Below are positions 39,765-51,569 of a DNA stretch of 64,000 nt, piece by piece. A program made the translations under genes and the position numbers. The stretch spans positions 3,410,001-3,474,000 of the forward strand of contig NZ_CP034363.1 in the NCBI RefSeq assembly GCF_007981265.1, in the 5' to 3' direction. Under the pieces are notes generated by a model. The model searched no databases. It saw nothing but the letters and a program-made list of their open reading frames with translations, and was not told the DNA's origin. Numbering within the stretch: position 1 is the stretch's first letter; the number at the start of each line of letters is the position of its first letter. This DNA comes from Pantoea sp. CCBC3-3-1 (GTDB taxonomy: Bacteria > Pseudomonadota > Gammaproteobacteria > Enterobacterales > Enterobacteriaceae).

Positions 39765-41873
39765 GTGAAAAGCGCCCCAATTGAGCATGCTGAACTGAAC
39801 TGGAATGAACAGGGTACACCTGTATCCCGAACCTTTGGCGACGTCTATTTTTCCAATGAAAACGGACTGGAGGAGACGCGACATGTCTTCCTGGCGGGCA
39901 ATGACCTGCCCGCTCGTTTTATCACGCATTCACGGGCGCTGTTTGTCACCGCCGAAACCGGTTTTGGTACCGGATTAAACTTTTTGACGTTGTGGAAGGC
40001 GTTTGACCAGTTTCGTGCAACCACGCCAGACGCAAAGCTACAGCGTTTACACTTCATCAGCTGTGAGAAATATCCGTTAAGCGTTAGCGACCTTGCCAGT
40101 GCGCATGCCTGCTGGCCTGAACTGGCCGATTACGCCGCCGCGCTGCGGGACCAGTGGCCGGTCGCGCTGCCGGGCTGCCACCGCCTGTTGTTGGATGGCG
40201 GACGCGTGACGCTGGATTTATGGTTTGGCGATATTAATCAGCTTATTCACACTTTTGATGACAGTCTGCAAAATCAGATAGATGCCTGGTTTCTTGATGG
40301 CTTTGCGCCGTCGAAAAACCCCGATATGTGGACGCCAGCGCTGTTCGCCTGCATGGCAAAAATGGCCCGTACAGGCGGCACGCTGGCCACCTTTACCTGT
40401 GCCGGATTTGTTCGCCGTGACTTACAGGAAGCCGGTTTTACCGTTGCTAAACGTCCCGGGTTTGGCCCTAAACGGCATATGCTTTCCGGGGTGATGGAAG
40501 AAGCGCTCTCCCCCCGATCTCAAACCCCCTGGTATGCACGCCCAGCGGCTAAAGAGACCGATTTTATTGCCGGGCCTGGCAATTCGGAAGATTCTGCCGA
40601 GCCGAATAACGCTGAAAGTACTGCGCCTGGCGAACACGCAGGCAGTGCGGGTGGAAGCGATATCTCAATAATCGGCGGCGGCATTGCCAGCGCGCTGCTG
40701 GCGCTGGCGCTGCTGCGGCGCGGCAAATCCGTTACGCTTTACAGCGCCGATGCACATTCTGCTCAGGGCGCTTCCGGCAACCGTCAGGGCGCGCTTTATC
40801 CGCTGCTTAATCATCATGACCCGGCGCTGGCACGTTTTTTCCCTGCCGCCTTTACCTTTGCCCGTCGCCTGTACGATCGCCTGCCGGTCGATTTTGATCA
40901 TCAATGGTGCGGCGTCACCCAGCTCGGCTGGGACGAAAAAAGCGCCGATAAAATTGCCAAAATGTTGACTATGCAGCTGCCGGAAGAGATTGCCCGCGCG
41001 GTTAACCAGCAGCAGGCCGAAGCGCTATGCGGCGTGGAAACCGGTTGCGGCGGCATCACTTATCCGCTGGGCGGTTGGCTTTCCCCTGCGCAGCTAACGC
41101 CTGCGCTGTTTGCTCTTGCCCAACAGCAGGGATTACAGATTCACTGGCAGCATAAACTGACCACGCTCGTGCCTGACGAGTCCGGCTGGCTGCTGGAATT
41201 TGTTGATCAACCTGCCCGCCATCATACCAATGTGGTGCTGGCAACCGGGCATGCACTGACCGATTTTGCGCAGAGTGAAGCGCTCCCTGCCTATGCGGTT
41301 GGTGGACAGGTCAGCCATATTCCCACCACGCCGGCACTGGGCGAGCTGAAACAGGTGCTGTGCTACGACGGCTATCTGACGCCGGTCAATCCGGCTAATC
41401 AGCACCACTGTATTGGTGCCAGCTATCATCGCGCCGACCGTTCAACCGCTTATCGTGAAGAAGATCAGCAGGAGAATCGTGACCGGTTGCTGCGCTGCCT
41501 GCCTGAAGCCGACTGGCCCAAAGAGGTGGATGTGAGTGAAGGCAGCGCTCGCTGCGGCGTACGCTGCGCCACGCGCGATCATCTGCCGATGATTGGCCCG
41601 CTGCCGGACTATTCGCGCACGCTGGCCCAGTACGCCACGCTGGCACAGCATAAGGATGAGGCGGAAGATGCGCCCGTTCATCAGGGGCTGTTTGTTCTGG
41701 GCGCGCTGGGTTCAAGAGGATTATGCAGCGGCCCGCTGGCGGCCGAAGTTCTGGCAGCGGAGCTTTGCGGCGAGCCGATCCCGCTGGATCGCGATACGCT
41801 GGCGGCCATGCATCCTAACCGTTACTGGGTTCGAAAACTGCTGAAGGGAAAAGCGGTGAAGACGGCGAGCTGA
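39765..41873 (+). CDS. mnmC: Bifunctional tRNA wobble-uridine modification enzyme MnmC
   Basis: 702 residues from GTG 39765 (E. coli 668). The N-terminal methyltransferase domain (about 1-245; [31 protein letters not shown]) methylates nm5s2U. The C-terminal FAD-dependent oxidase domain (about 290-680; [33 protein letters not shown]) removes the carboxymethyl group from cmnm5s2U. Between them is an extended acidic, Ser/Glu/Gly-rich linker of about 35 residues (about 265-290). The start has only a weak ribosome site. Confidence 0.96.
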   Translation: MKSAPIEHAELNWNEQGTPVSRTFGDVYFSNENGLEETRHVFLAGNDLPARFITHSRALFVTAETGFGTGLNFLTLWKAFDQFRATTPDAKLQRLHFISCEKYPLSVSDLASAHACWPELADYAAALRDQWPVALPGCHRLLLDGGRVTLDLWFGDINQLIHTFDDSLQNQIDAWFLDGFAPSKNPDMWTPALFACMAKMARTGGTLATFTCAGFVRRDLQEAGFTVAKRPGFGPKRHMLSGVMEEALSPRSQTPWYARPAAKETDFIAGPGNSEDSAEPNNAESTAPGEHAGSAGGSDISIIGGGIASALLALALLRRGKSVTLYSADAHSAQGASGNRQGALYPLLNHHDPALARFFPAAFTFARRLYDRLPVDFDHQWCGVTQLGWDEKSADKIAKMLTMQLPEEIARAVNQQQAEALCGVETGCGGITYPLGGWLSPAQLTPALFALAQQQGLQIHWQHKLTTLVPDESGWLLEFVDQPARHHTNVVLATGHALTDFAQSEALPAYAVGGQVSHIPTTPALGELKQVLCYDGYLTPVNPANQHHCIGASYHRADRSTAYREEDQQENRDRLLRCLPEADWPKEVDVSEGSARCGVRCATRDHLPMIGPLPDYSRTLAQYATLAQHKDEAEDAPVHQGLFVLGALGSRGLCSGPLAAEVLAAELCGEPIPLDRDTLAAMHPNRYWVRKLLKGKAVKTAS

Positions 41874-41888
41874 GGTAAAAACCGGGTT

Positions 41889-41910
41889 CAGGCGGCACGA
41901 CTGCCGCCTG
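41889..41910. terminator. Hairpin between convergent mnmC and yfcL
   Basis: 9-bp perfect stem CAGGCGGCA / TGCCGCCTG with CGAC loop in the 42-base gap; T tract poor on both sides. Confidence 0.6.
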
Positions 41911-41915
41911 ATTAT

Positions 41916-42197
41916 TCAGGAAGGCTGGCGTGCCTGAAGGAAAAGGTTGTCCCACATGCCGATGACCAACGCCTGATCGCGCGGGGAGAGCTCTCCGGCA
42001 TCAATGGCGTTATGCAGACTTTTCTGTACCTGAATCTGCAACGCTTCCGGCGTGTGTTCGCCAGACTGTTCGATCTCAGCCACGGCCAGCGTCAGGTGGC
42101 CACGCAGATAGCCACTGGCGAACAGCTCATCATCACTGGCACTCTCCACCATGTCGTCAATCAGGGCCAGAATACGCGCTTCAAATTCATCGATCAT
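41916..42197 (-). CDS. yfcL: YfcL family protein
   Basis: 93 residues from ATG 42197 ([10 protein letters not shown]) with AAGGA upstream; the 30-codon upstream extension is not conserved. Acidic helical protein with [22 protein letters not shown] and LSPRDQALV. Function unknown. Last gene of the prmB-to-yfcL run, 55 bases after epmC. Confidence 0.9.
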   Translation of the reverse strand: MIDEFEARILALIDDMVESASDDELFASGYLRGHLTLAVAEIEQSGEHTPEALQIQVQKSLHNAIDAGELSPRDQALVIGMWDNLFLQARQPS

Positions 42198-42252
42198 ACA
42201 ATTCCTTATTCCTTTACGTCGGGCCGTGGAAGCTGTGCCGCTATCGGCAGGC

Positions 42253-42795
42253 TCAGAGATCTTCCGGCCACGGAAACTGCGCTGCATTCAGCGGGGGTGT
42301 GGCGTAATAGTGACAAAGCGCCGCAATAAAACGCGCGGGCCGTGGCGGAATACCCTTTTCCAGGTGCGCCATGACCTGGGCATGCACTTTACGCTGGAAC
42401 GCGATGCGATCCGGCTCACAATCGCCATTGAGATTGTCACAACTTACATTGAAGGGAAACCCTGCCGCAACACAAAACATCCATTCCAGTGACTGTGGCT
42501 TAACTTCCACCGCTTCAAACTGGCTTTGTGTCATCGCATCACGGCCGTCAGGACAGTACCAGTAGCCAAAATCCACCTGCTTGCGGCGCCCGGCGCCGGC
42601 AATGCACCAGTGTGAAATCTCGTGCAGCGCGCTGGCGTAGTAGCCATGCGCGAAAACGACACGGTTGTAATCCAGCGCTTCATCAGCAGGCAGATAAATC
42701 GGTTCGTCGTCGCCCTTTACCAGGCGCGTATTAAATTCTTCAAAAAAGCAGCCTTCAAAGATGTCAATCAGCTGCTGATAATGGTGAGCAATCAT
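42253..42795 (-). CDS. epmC: Elongation factor P hydroxylase EpmC
   Basis: 180 residues from ATG 42795 (E. coli 182). It hydroxylates the beta-lysyl-lysine of EF-P, the last step of that modification. Conserved [10 protein letters not shown] with the metal-binding His residues, [18 protein letters not shown] and [14 protein letters not shown]. The ribosome site is weak and the 20-codon upstream extension is not conserved. 62 bases after yfcA. Confidence 0.94.
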   Translation of the reverse strand: MIAHHYQQLIDIFEGCFFEEFNTRLVKGDDEPIYLPADEALDYNRVVFAHGYYASALHEISHWCIAGAGRRKQVDFGYWYCPDGRDAMTQSQFEAVEVKPQSLEWMFCVAAGFPFNVSCDNLNGDCEPDRIAFQRKVHAQVMAHLEKGIPPRPARFIAALCHYYATPPLNAAQFPWPEDL

Positions 42796-42857
42796 AGTTA
42801 TCTTCTGCAAATACTCGCGCCATAAGAGCGGCGCGCCGGTGAGGCCTTGCGGCAAAT

Positions 42858-43661
42858 TCAGTTAAACAGGTGATGGCACCAGGCCGCTATGGCCGCGCCG
42901 TGGCTGTCATAAAGCAGTTTCGCACTCATCACTACCGAAACCGTGACGACCATCGGGCGGATCAGTTTCTGTCCGCGACTGAGTACCAGCCGGGCGCCCA
43001 TCCGTGCGCCGCAAATAGCGCCGATCAGCATCACCAGCCCGGTTCCCCAGATCACCTTGCCGCCAAACATAAAGAACAGCAGGCCGCCAAGATTTGAGGT
43101 GAAGTTAAGCACCTTGGCATGCGCGGTAGATTTCGCAAGGTTAAAGCCGCAGAGTGTGATAAACGCCAGCGCATAAAATGAACCGGCGCCCGGGCCAAAG
43201 AAGCCATCATAAAAACCGACACAGCCGCCAGCGACCAGCGCAAAAGGCAGGCCATGTAAACGACGATGGCGATCTTCTTCCCCTACTTTCGGCATCAGTA
43301 AAAAGTAGAGTCCGATACCAATCAGCAGCAGCGGCAGTACCTGACGTAGCAGGCCCGGCTGGATGTGTTGGATAGCAATCGCTCCACTTACCGCCCCGAT
43401 AAAGGTCATGGCGATATTGAGTTTTTGTTGGCGAAGATCCACCGCTTTGCGTCTGACAAAATAGAGGCTGGCGGAAAAAGAGCCGCCGACCGACTGTAGC
43501 TTATTGGTCGCCAGCGCCTGTGCCGGTGAAAGCCCGGCAGAAAGCAGCGCAGGCACCGTCAGTAATCCGCCACCGCCCGCAATGGAATCAATAAATCCGG
43601 CCAGCATGGCGATGAAAAACAGCAGCCCAACCAGCAGCGGGCTTACCACAAACCAATCCAT
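42858..43661 (-). CDS. yfcA: TSUP-family membrane protein YfcA
   Basis: 267 residues, eight predicted membrane segments in two halves with FIDSIAGGGGLLTVPALLSAGLSP and the mirrored GFYDGFFGPGAGSFYALA. TSUP/TauE proteins are proposed sulfite or organosulfonate exporters; YfcA's substrate is unknown. 9 bases after mepA. Confidence 0.94.
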   Translation of the reverse strand: MDWFVVSPLLVGLLFFIAMLAGFIDSIAGGGGLLTVPALLSAGLSPAQALATNKLQSVGGSFSASLYFVRRKAVDLRQQKLNIAMTFIGAVSGAIAIQHIQPGLLRQVLPLLLIGIGLYFLLMPKVGEEDRHRRLHGLPFALVAGGCVGFYDGFFGPGAGSFYALAFITLCGFNLAKSTAHAKVLNFTSNLGGLLFFMFGGKVIWGTGLVMLIGAICGARMGARLVLSRGQKLIRPMVVTVSVVMSAKLLYDSHGAAIAAWCHHLFN

Positions 43662-43670
43662 CTTTATTTC

Positions 43671-44492
43671 CTAAAGCAGATGTTTATCCAGCAGCGCCTG
43701 ACAGGAAGGCGGTAACGGCGGTGGTTCACGTTTTACCGGTTTGCCGGCCGGTTTCGGCGGTGCAAACCAGCTTTGCAGTTCAGCGCCACAGCCATCGCCA
43801 GGCGGCGGAGTGGGCTGATCCTGACATTCCAGACTGCCTGAAGGGCAACGCAGGCGAACATGCATGTGCGCACGATGCCCAAACCACGGGCGCACCTTAC
43901 GCAACCAGTCACGATCGGTGCCCGCATCGGCACAAAGCTGCTTTTTAATCGCTGGATTGACGAAAATGCGTGTAACGTCATCGTCTTTCGCCGCCAGTTT
44001 GACCAGACTGTCGATTTCCGGCTGCCAGTGACGTGACACGACGCTTTTACCGTCCGCAGTGACTAAATCAAGCGGCTGTGGTTTCAGCAGCATCTGCGGC
44101 GTCCAGCGTGTTTTGGGCAGCTGTAGCCAGATATCCACATCCAGCCCGGTCTGATGGCTGGCGTGACCGCTACTAAAGCGTCCGCCTGCCGCCATCCCCA
44201 TATCGCCAATCAGCACTTCACCCAGCTGCAAATTATGCACCTGCGTACTGAGCCGTTGAATAAAGAGGATGAGGTCAGGATGGCCATAGAAACGACGCTG
44301 ATCCTGGCGCATCACCTGGTAAGCTGGCGAATTGAGCGGCAGTTCCTGCGCACCCACGATGCAACCGTTGGCGAATGCGCCTATCGACTGCGGCGCTCCG
44401 CTTACCGGCTGACGGATGGATTGCCAGGGCGTAGCCGCCAGCGTGGAAGCACTTACCAGCAGCGCACAAAGGGCGATCAGCGTCTTTTTCAT
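43671..44492 (-). CDS. mepA: Murein DD-endopeptidase MepA
   Basis: 273 residues with signal peptide (cleavage after LAA, about residue 19). Penicillin-insensitive LAS metallopeptidase that cuts D-Ala-mDAP cross-links in the periplasm. Zinc ligands lie in [20 protein letters not shown] and in HAHMHVRL near residue 210. A Pro-rich C-terminus follows. 4 bases after aroC, so translationally coupled. Confidence 0.95.
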   Translation of the reverse strand: MKKTLIALCALLVSASTLAATPWQSIRQPVSGAPQSIGAFANGCIVGAQELPLNSPAYQVMRQDQRRFYGHPDLILFIQRLSTQVHNLQLGEVLIGDMGMAAGGRFSSGHASHQTGLDVDIWLQLPKTRWTPQMLLKPQPLDLVTADGKSVVSRHWQPEIDSLVKLAAKDDDVTRIFVNPAIKKQLCADAGTDRDWLRKVRPWFGHRAHMHVRLRCPSGSLECQDQPTPPPGDGCGAELQSWFAPPKPAGKPVKREPPPLPPSCQALLDKHLL

Positions 44493-44496
44493 GTTT

Positions 44497-45582
44497 TTAC
44501 CAGCGAGGAATATCCGTGTGCACGTCAGCGTTTTGAGCGCGCTGGCGCAGTAAGTGATCCATCAGCACGATCGCCATCATCGCTTCCGCGATCGGCACCG
44601 CACGGATCCCTACGCAAGGATCGTGGCGGCCTTTGGTGATCATTTCCACTTCTTCACCTGAACGATTGATCGTTTTGCCCGGCACGGTGATGCTGGAGGT
44701 CGGCTTCAGTGCCAGGGTGGCCAGAATCGGCTGCCCGCTGCTGATACCACCCAGAATGCCGCCCGCATGGTTGCTCTGGAAGCCGTCAGCACGAATTTCA
44801 TCGCGATGCTCGCTGCCGCGCTTGTTCACCACGGCAAAACCGTCGCCAATTTCAACGCCTTTTACCGCGTTAATGCTCATCAGCGCATGCGCCAGATCGG
44901 CATCAAGACGGTCGAAAACAGGTTCACCCAGGCCAACCGGAACATTCTCTGCCATCACCGCCACTTTCGCGCCAATGGAGTCACCCTCTTTTTTCAGCGC
45001 GCGCATCAGCTCATCCAGCGCTTCCAGTTTGGTCGGATCCGGGCAGAAGAACGGGTTCTGTTCAACCTGTTCCCAATCGGCCAGTTCACAAACCACGTCG
45101 CCCATCTGCGCCAGGTAGCCACGGATTTTGATGCCGTGCTTCATTTCCAGGTATTTTTTTGCAATCGCGCCAGCGGCAACCCGCATCGCGGTTTCACGTG
45201 CGGAAGAACGCCCGCCTCCGCGATAGTCGCGCAGGCCATATTTCTGCTCGTAGGTATAATCGGCATGGCCAGGACGGAAAACGTCTTTGATGGTGCCGTA
45301 ATCCTGTGAACGCTGATCGGTGTTTTCAATCAGCAGGCCAATGCTGGTGCCGGTGGTTACGCCGTTAAAAACGCCGGAGAGGATTTTAACCTGATCGGGT
45401 TCGCGGCGCTGCGTGGTATAGCGCGATGTGCCAGGACGACGACGATCGAGATCGTGCTGCAAATCAGCTTCCGTCAGGGGAATGCCCGGCGGAACGCCAT
45501 CAACAATACAGCCGAGCGCCAGTCCATGAGATTCTCCAAACGTGGTCACGCGGAAAACCTGCCCAAGAGTATTACCAGCCAT
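44497..45582 (-). CDS. aroC: Chorismate synthase
   Basis: 361 residues. It converts EPSP to chorismate with reduced FMN, the last shikimate step. Motifs: [58 protein letters not shown] and [15 protein letters not shown]. Strong AGGAGAGG upstream; 12 bases after prmB. Confidence 0.97.
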   Translation of the reverse strand: MAGNTLGQVFRVTTFGESHGLALGCIVDGVPPGIPLTEADLQHDLDRRRPGTSRYTTQRREPDQVKILSGVFNGVTTGTSIGLLIENTDQRSQDYGTIKDVFRPGHADYTYEQKYGLRDYRGGGRSSARETAMRVAAGAIAKKYLEMKHGIKIRGYLAQMGDVVCELADWEQVEQNPFFCPDPTKLEALDELMRALKKEGDSIGAKVAVMAENVPVGLGEPVFDRLDADLAHALMSINAVKGVEIGDGFAVVNKRGSEHRDEIRADGFQSNHAGGILGGISSGQPILATLALKPTSSITVPGKTINRSGEEVEMITKGRHDPCVGIRAVPIAEAMMAIVLMDHLLRQRAQNADVHTDIPRW

Positions 45583-45594
45583 GACTACCTCTCC

Positions 45595-46527
45595 TTAGTC
45601 CTTATAGATGCTGAAGTGATGCTGGGCATCGACAATTTGCTGACGGGTCAGCATAAAGACGCCATCGCCGCCGTTGGTGAACTCCAGCCAGGTGAAAGGC
45701 ACATCCGGGTACTGGTCGATCATGTGCACCATACTGTTGCCCACTTCACAAATCAGCACGCCCTCTTCGCTCAGGTAATCCGGCGCACAGGCCAGAATGC
45801 GGCGAGCCAGTTTCAGGCCATCACGGCCTGCGGCCAGACCCAGCTCGGGTTCGTGCTGGTATTCACCCGGCAGATCGCCCATGTCTTCTTCATCAACATA
45901 CGGCGGATTGGTAACAATCAGGTCGTAAGGGGTTTTTGGCAGCTCGCGGAACAGATCGGCGCGGATTGGCGTCACGTTATGTTCCATACCGTGCGCTTCA
46001 ATATTTTGCTCGGCAACCGCCAGCGCATCGGTGGAGATATCCACCGCATCTACTTCAGCGTCCGGGAAGGCGTAGGCGCAGGCGATGGCAATACAGCCGC
46101 TGCCGGTACACATATCCAGGATATGCTGCGGTTCATGAGGGATCAGCGCGGCAAAGCGCTCATTAATCAACTCGCCGATTGGCGAACGCGGCACCAGCAC
46201 GCGTTCATCAACGTAAAATTCATGACCGCAGAACCAGGCTTTGTTGGTCATATAGGCAACAGGAATGCGTTCGTTGATTCGACGGATCACGCGTTCAACG
46301 ATGCGGTGACGTTCGCTGGACGTGAGGCGTGCAGCGCGCATATCTTCCGGAATATCCAGCGGCAGATAGAGCGTGGGCAGCACCAGCTGGACAGCTTCAT
46401 CCCAGGGATTATCAGTACCGTGACCGTACCAGATATCGGCAGCGGCGAAGCGACTGACCGACCAGCGAAGCATATCCTGGATGGTGTGCAGTTCACTGAC
46501 TGCCTCATCAACGAAAATTTTGTCCAA
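45595..46527 (-). CDS. prmB: Ribosomal protein uL3 glutamine methyltransferase
   Basis: 310 residues when started at TTG 46527 ([10 protein letters not shown]), with GGAGGG 4-5 bases upstream, equal to the E. coli length; the longer ATG form adds 67 unrelated residues. It methylates Gln150 of ribosomal protein L3 using SAM. SAM motif [18 protein letters not shown] and the NPPY motif ([12 protein letters not shown]). First gene of the prmB-aroC-mepA-yfcA-epmC-yfcL run, divergent from smrB. Confidence 0.95.
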   Translation of the reverse strand: MDKIFVDEAVSELHTIQDMLRWSVSRFAAADIWYGHGTDNPWDEAVQLVLPTLYLPLDIPEDMRAARLTSSERHRIVERVIRRINERIPVAYMTNKAWFCGHEFYVDERVLVPRSPIGELINERFAALIPHEPQHILDMCTGSGCIAIACAYAFPDAEVDAVDISTDALAVAEQNIEAHGMEHNVTPIRADLFRELPKTPYDLIVTNPPYVDEEDMGDLPGEYQHEPELGLAAGRDGLKLARRILACAPDYLSEEGVLICEVGNSMVHMIDQYPDVPFTWLEFTNGGDGVFMLTRQQIVDAQHHFSIYKD

Positions 46528-46702
46528 TGTGCCCTCCAACAGGCCAAACTCAACTCGGCAGCTAGTTTGCCATGAAGCTGACGATAATCCAGCGCGCAGG
46601 CATGAAAAAGCTGACATTTGTTTAAAAGCCGGTAAAAGACAAGGTAGACTGTGGTGAATATTGCTGAATATTCTGGCCGTTTTGCGCCGCCATGAGAACG
46701 AA

Positions 46703-47254
46703 ATGAGTAAAAAACAGAATCTGAGCACTGAAGATCAAGCGCTGTTTCGCGGCTTAATGACCGGCACCCGAAAGCTGGCTCAGGACACTATTGTCCATAA
46801 GCCGCCGCGTAAAAAGATCTCGGAAGTTCCACAAAAGCGTCTGCTTTCAGAACAAATGGATGCCAGCCACTATTTTTCTGACGAATTCCAGCCGCTGCTG
46901 GCGGATGAAGGTCCGGTGCGCTATGTCAGAAGCGACGTCAGTCATTACGAGTTGAAAAAACTCAGGCGGGGAGACTACACGCCAGAAATTTTTCTCGATT
47001 TGCATGGATTGACTCAAAAACAGGCCAAAGCGGAGTTGGGAGCGTTAATTGCCGCCTGCCGACGCGAGCATATTTTCTGCGCCAGCGTGATGCATGGCCA
47101 CGGTAAACACGTGCTGAAGCAGCAAACGCCGCTCTGGCTGGCGCAGCATCCAATGGTGATGGCTTTTCATCAGGCGCCGAAACTGTTTGGGGGCGATGCC
47201 GCACTGCTGGTGCTGATTGAAGTGGAAGAGTGGCTGCCGCCGGAACTGCCGTAG
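46703..47254 (+). CDS. smrB: Ribosome rescue endonuclease SmrB
   Basis: 183 residues from ATG 46703 ([15 protein letters not shown]), the E. coli length; 14 upstream codons overlap the promoter. SmrB cleaves mRNA between collided ribosomes. Smr domain about residues 95-175 with [15 protein letters not shown] and the HGHGKHVLK active loop. N-terminal ribosome-binding extension conserved ([10 protein letters not shown]). Confidence 0.95.
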   Translation: MSKKQNLSTEDQALFRGLMTGTRKLAQDTIVHKPPRKKISEVPQKRLLSEQMDASHYFSDEFQPLLADEGPVRYVRSDVSHYELKKLRRGDYTPEIFLDLHGLTQKQAKAELGALIAACRREHIFCASVMHGHGKHVLKQQTPLWLAQHPMVMAFHQAPKLFGGDAALLVLIEVEEWLPPELP

Positions 47255-47257
47255 GAC

Positions 47258-47275
47258 GGGCCGGGATACCGGCCC
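47258..47275. terminator. Hairpin between convergent smrB and sixA
   Basis: GGGCCGG / CCGGCCC stem with GATA loop in a 32-base gap, without T tract. Confidence 0.5.
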
Positions 47276-47286
47276 ACAGAAGGGTC

Positions 47287-47769
47287 TTACATCGCTTTTG
47301 CCAGCTTCGCGGGGCTCACCTGCCAGGCAAGCCGCCCACAGGCGCTTTCCACATCAAAATCGACGCAGGCAATCGCAGAGGTCGCAAACATTGGCGGCGC
47401 TTCCTGCGGACAAAGTTCGGAAACCAGATAGCCCACCAGAGGCAGATGTGAAATGACCAGCGCGGACTTCACGCCTTCTTTCCCCAGCGCCTGCAAATAA
47501 CAAGCCACCAGTCCGGGATCGCCGCCAGGCGTCAGTTCCGGCAAAACGTCCTGTTCCGCAGGCAAGATTAGCGCTTCACGTACCGTTGCCAGCGTCTGTT
47601 CCGCACGCAGATAGGGGCTGACCAGTACTCGTTCGATATCTATTGTCTGGCCGTTTAGCCAGGTCGCCATCTGGCGTGATTCATCACAACCGCAATGAGT
47701 CAGAGGTCTTACAGAATCACTGGCTGCATCAAGTGCCGCATCGCCGTGACGCATAATGAAAACTTGCAT
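47287..47769 (-). CDS. sixA: Phosphohistidine phosphatase SixA
   Basis: 160 residues. RHG catalytic motif at residues 7-9 (MQVFIMRHGDA) and second His in SALVISHLPLVGYLV. It dephosphorylates phosphohistidine on proteins such as NPr in the nitrogen PTS or ArcB. Confidence 0.95.
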   Translation of the reverse strand: MQVFIMRHGDAALDAASDSVRPLTHCGCDESRQMATWLNGQTIDIERVLVSPYLRAEQTLATVREALILPAEQDVLPELTPGGDPGLVACYLQALGKEGVKSALVISHLPLVGYLVSELCPQEAPPMFATSAIACVDFDVESACGRLAWQVSPAKLAKAM

Positions 47770-47940
47770 AATGCACCGCTGTTGTTAAACATAAAACGCC
47801 GGAAAACACCGCCTTCCGACTCTTCACTCAGAGAATGAACGCTGTGTTGTACCCCAATGCTTAAAGCCAAGTCAACCGATTGTTTACTTAATGAGCGCCA
47901 TCCGGATGAAGGCCAGTAAGTCCTTTTGTCGAAACGAATT

Positions 47941-50094
47941 CTAACCCGCTGAATCGGCGTGGGTATTGATTTCCTGCGCCGATTTGTAAAAGGTTTGTCG
48001 GGAAACGGCCCGCTGGCGTAAAGCCTCACAGGGGGCAAATCGCTCACCGTGAGCCTGTGCCAGCCGTTCTAATATGCTCACCACCTGCCCAGCCCCCAGC
48101 CGATCGATATAGCGAAAAGGGCCGCCGAGAAAAGGAGGGAAACCTATGCCAAATACCGCGCCAATGTCGCCATCACGTTCACTGCGAATCACGCCTTCAT
48201 CCAGCGTTCGCACCGCCTCATTCAGCATCATCATCACGCAGCGCTGAGCAATATTTTCGCCGCTCAGCCGTTTGCGTGGGCTGAGGTTGAGCAGCTGATA
48301 AATTGTGGGGTCAACGCGCTTCCTGCTTTTCCGCCCCGGGTATAAATAGAATCCCCGGCCGTTCTTACGCCCCTTGCGATTATCGTTCAGGACGGCATCC
48401 AGCGCTGACGGCGCTTTAAAACGCTCGCCCAGAGCCTGCTCAAGCACCGGCATGATATGGGTGCCGACATCAATACCGACTTCATCAAGCAGCTGCACCG
48501 GCCCAACCGGGAAACCAAAATCCATCAGGGCTTCGTCAATCGTCTCAATCGGCTCGCCTTCCAGCAGACAGCGCATCGCCTCAATAATATAGGGCGCCAG
48601 AATGCGGTTAACGTAAAATCCGGCGCGATCGGCAACCACAATCGGTGTTTTACCCTGCCTTTTTGCCAGCGCAACCGTGGTGGCAATCGTTGCCGCGCTG
48701 GTTGAAGCATGAGGGATCACTTCCACCAGCGGCATTTTATCAACCGGACTGAAGTAATGGAGACCGATCACGTTTTCCGGCCGCCTGGCGTGCGCCGCTA
48801 TCTCGCCAATCGATAGCGAAGAGGTGTTGGAAGCAAAAACAGTCTGTGCTGACGCGTTGGCTTCCACTTCCGCGACCATTTTCTGCTTCAGCATCAAATC
48901 TTCGAATACGGCTTCGATAATCACGTCACGTCGACCAAATCCCTGGTAATCCATTCCGCCGCTGATGCGCGCCATTTGCCGCTGTCTTTCGGCTGGCGTC
49001 ATATGACGGCGCGCGACCTTTTTGCTGAGCAGATCCCAGCTATATTTCAGCGCGGGGTTGATACCCTGCGCGTTGATATCTTTGATCCTGACCGGCAGTT
49101 TGCCACGGCTCGCGGTGACAAAAGCGATGCCGCCGCCCATTAACCCACCGCCGAGCACGCCGATAGCGTTCAGCTCTCGCGGTTTTGCCTCGGCACCCAG
49201 CTCTTTCTTCATCTGCGTGGAGGCAAAAAAAAGGCTGCGCAGCGCCGCGGATTCTGGCGTCATCGCCAGCTCGCCAAAAGCTTTCGCTTCTGCGGCATAG
49301 CCTGCACTGCGACCATGATGCAGGCCGGTACGCACCACGGAGAGGATTTTTTTGATCGCCGGATAATGACCCCGGCTTTTTGCCTGCGCCCGTTTTGCCA
49401 CCAGTGAAAATAGCAGCGCCCTGCCCGCAGGCCCATTTAACAGACGTTCACGCAGCGGTAACGATTTGCGCGGCCTGCGCCCTTTAAGCACCATGCCGAT
49501 CGCCGTTTCCAGCAGAATAGTTTGCGGCACAACGTCGTCAACCAGCCCCAGTTTTAAGGCTTGCTTAGCCCGCAAGGTTTTTCCGGTGAGCAATAAATCC
49601 AGCGCATGAGACGCGCCGATCAGCAGCGGCAGCCGCTGTGTGCCACCGGAACCCGGCAGCAGGCCGAGCTGCACTTCGGGCAGCCCGAGCCGGGTTTTCT
49701 CATCCAGCGTGCAAACACGTTGATTACAGGCCAGTGCCAGTTCAAGACCGCCGCCTAAACAGGCGCCATGAATTGCCGCCACCACCGGCACCGACAGCGA
49801 AGCGATCTCCGCCATCACGCGCTGCCCCTGTTTCGCCAGATCTTCCGCTTCCCTTGCCGTCTGACAGGCTGCAATCATGGTGATATCCGCACCCGCAATG
49901 AAAGAATCAGGCTTGCCGGAAATAATTACCAGCCCGGCCAGTTCAGGATTGCGACGCGCCTCGTTAATTATTGCTTTGATCTGACTGATAAACTCAGCTT
50001 TCAGCGTATTCAGCTTTTCGCCAGCAACGTCTACCGTTATCACACCAATGTTGTCCAGCCGCATGCTGAGAGTAAATGCAGATTGCGTCGCCAT
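47941..50094 (-). CDS. fadJ: Multifunctional fatty acid oxidation complex alpha subunit FadJ
   Basis: 717 residues from ATG 50094 (E. coli 714). Enoyl-CoA hydratase (about 1-190; GSGGTQRLP), then 3-hydroxyacyl-CoA dehydrogenase with NAD motif [13 protein letters not shown] and [18 protein letters not shown]. Works with FadI in anaerobic or medium-chain beta-oxidation. The ATG overlaps the fadI stop by one base (TAATG), coupling the two subunits. Confidence 0.96.
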   Translation of the reverse strand: MATQSAFTLSMRLDNIGVITVDVAGEKLNTLKAEFISQIKAIINEARRNPELAGLVIISGKPDSFIAGADITMIAACQTAREAEDLAKQGQRVMAEIASLSVPVVAAIHGACLGGGLELALACNQRVCTLDEKTRLGLPEVQLGLLPGSGGTQRLPLLIGASHALDLLLTGKTLRAKQALKLGLVDDVVPQTILLETAIGMVLKGRRPRKSLPLRERLLNGPAGRALLFSLVAKRAQAKSRGHYPAIKKILSVVRTGLHHGRSAGYAAEAKAFGELAMTPESAALRSLFFASTQMKKELGAEAKPRELNAIGVLGGGLMGGGIAFVTASRGKLPVRIKDINAQGINPALKYSWDLLSKKVARRHMTPAERQRQMARISGGMDYQGFGRRDVIIEAVFEDLMLKQKMVAEVEANASAQTVFASNTSSLSIGEIAAHARRPENVIGLHYFSPVDKMPLVEVIPHASTSAATIATTVALAKRQGKTPIVVADRAGFYVNRILAPYIIEAMRCLLEGEPIETIDEALMDFGFPVGPVQLLDEVGIDVGTHIMPVLEQALGERFKAPSALDAVLNDNRKGRKNGRGFYLYPGRKSRKRVDPTIYQLLNLSPRKRLSGENIAQRCVMMMLNEAVRTLDEGVIRSERDGDIGAVFGIGFPPFLGGPFRYIDRLGAGQVVSILERLAQAHGERFAPCEALRQRAVSRQTFYKSAQEINTHADSAG

Positions 50095-51404
50095 TATTCC
50101 GCCTCCAGAACCATGGCCGCGCCGAGGCCCCCTGCGGCACATGCCGTCACCAGCCCAAGCCCGCCACCACGGCGTCGCAGCTCATTAAGTGTCTGGGTAA
50201 TCATTCTTGCTCCCGTTGCGGCAAAGGGATGTCCGTAGGCGATTGAGCCGCCCAAAACATTAAATTTTTCTTCATCGACCTCGCCTAACGCATGAGGACG
50301 ATTGAGCACTTCGCGGGCGAAACGTTCGTCGGCAAACAGCTTGAGATTGGTCAGCGTTTGCGCAGCGAAGGCTTCGTGCATATCGATCAGCGTCAGATCG
50401 GCAAGCGTAAGGCCTGCCCTGTCCAGCGCGAGCGGCGAGGCGTAGGCAGGTCCCAGCAGCATATCCTGCCAGACATCCGTCGCCGTGAAAGCATAGCTGC
50501 GCAGATAGCCTAACGGCGTGATGCCCAGCGCTTTCGCGCGCGATTCAGTCATCATCACTACTGCCGCTGCACCGTCAGTCAATGGCGTGCTGTTAGCGGC
50601 GGTAACCGTGCCATATCGCCGATCAAAAGCCGGCCGCAGCCTGGCATATTCTTTCAGATCGGAATGGGTGCGGATGCTGTTATCTCTTTCCAGCGCCTTG
50701 CGCCAGGGCGGCACAAACGCGGTCATGACTTCTCCGGCCAGTTTGCCTTCGTCCCAGGCACGCGCTGCGCGGACATGAGAACGATGCGCCAGGGCATCCT
50801 GTTGTTCGCGGGTAATACCGTAGGTTTTTGCCATTTGTTCCGCGGTATCGCCCATGCGTAGTCCGGTAGAGTACTCCGCTACGGCAGGCGGCACAGGCAG
50901 CAAGTCGCGTGGTCGTAGCTGGCTGAACAGCGTTAACTTTTGTGAGAGCGTTTTAGCTTTATTGAGGTCGACCAGCGTCCGGGCTAATTTTTTACTGACG
51001 CCAATGGGCAATACAGAAGCAGAGTCGGCACCGCCAGCCATGCCCGCCTGAATAGTGCCGGCCAGCAGGCTCTCCGCGACGTTCGCCACGGCCTGGAAGC
51101 TGGTCGCGCAGGCCCGGCTGACGCTGTACGCATCGGTCCGCACGCTTAACCCGCTACCGAGCACGATCTCACGAGCGATATTGGGGGCTTCAGGCATTTG
51201 TACTACCTGGCCAAAAACCAGTTGCTCAATAATTTCCGGCGCAATTTCGCTGCGGATGAGCAATTCACTAATTACCATTCGGCCCAGCTCTACCGCAGGA
51301 ATGCCGTGTAGTGCCGTAGCCTGACGGGCGAAAGGCGTTCTTAAACCGTGCGTAATCGCGATGCGTTCGCCCTGACGGGTCAGTAACGGTTGCGCTTTGA
51401 TCAT
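50094..51404 (-). CDS. fadI: 3-ketoacyl-CoA thiolase FadI
   Basis: 436 residues from ATG 51404, the E. coli length, with AGGTGG upstream; 12 upstream codons are excluded. Nucleophilic Cys in [24 protein letters not shown], and [11 protein letters not shown] plus terminal Cys in [17 protein letters not shown]. It releases acetyl-CoA in the last beta-oxidation step. Confidence 0.96.
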   Translation of the reverse strand: MIKAQPLLTRQGERIAITHGLRTPFARQATALHGIPAVELGRMVISELLIRSEIAPEIIEQLVFGQVVQMPEAPNIAREIVLGSGLSVRTDAYSVSRACATSFQAVANVAESLLAGTIQAGMAGGADSASVLPIGVSKKLARTLVDLNKAKTLSQKLTLFSQLRPRDLLPVPPAVAEYSTGLRMGDTAEQMAKTYGITREQQDALAHRSHVRAARAWDEGKLAGEVMTAFVPPWRKALERDNSIRTHSDLKEYARLRPAFDRRYGTVTAANSTPLTDGAAAVVMMTESRAKALGITPLGYLRSYAFTATDVWQDMLLGPAYASPLALDRAGLTLADLTLIDMHEAFAAQTLTNLKLFADERFAREVLNRPHALGEVDEEKFNVLGGSIAYGHPFAATGARMITQTLNELRRRGGGLGLVTACAAGGLGAAMVLEAE

Positions 51405-51440
51405 TCCTGCCACCTGTATCAATCCGGGCATCATTGCCAA

Positions 51441-51457
51441 AAGAGGTCTGACCTGAC
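51441..51457 (-). promoter_or_regulatory. FadR operator upstream of fadI
   Basis: AAGAGGTCTGACCTGAC shares the GGTCNGACC core of the FadR consensus AACTGGTCNGACCNGTT (13 of 17), 37-53 bases before the fadI start, suited to repression. Confidence 0.7.
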
Positions 51458-51569
51458 TAATGTTAACCAGATTTTTACATTTTGCGCGTTAAGAAAGGAA
51501 AATTGCGAAGGAAGACACGCTTAAGCGCACAGTGAGCGAGAGAGACTCGCTCACTGCAAAGAGAAGAAC

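Noticed and set aside
45454..46575. Long open frame (373 codons) on the plus strand opposite aroC and prmB
   Set aside because: It lies antisense to two clearly conserved genes and has no recognisable domains or ribosome site; high-GC codon bias on the opposite strand explains it.
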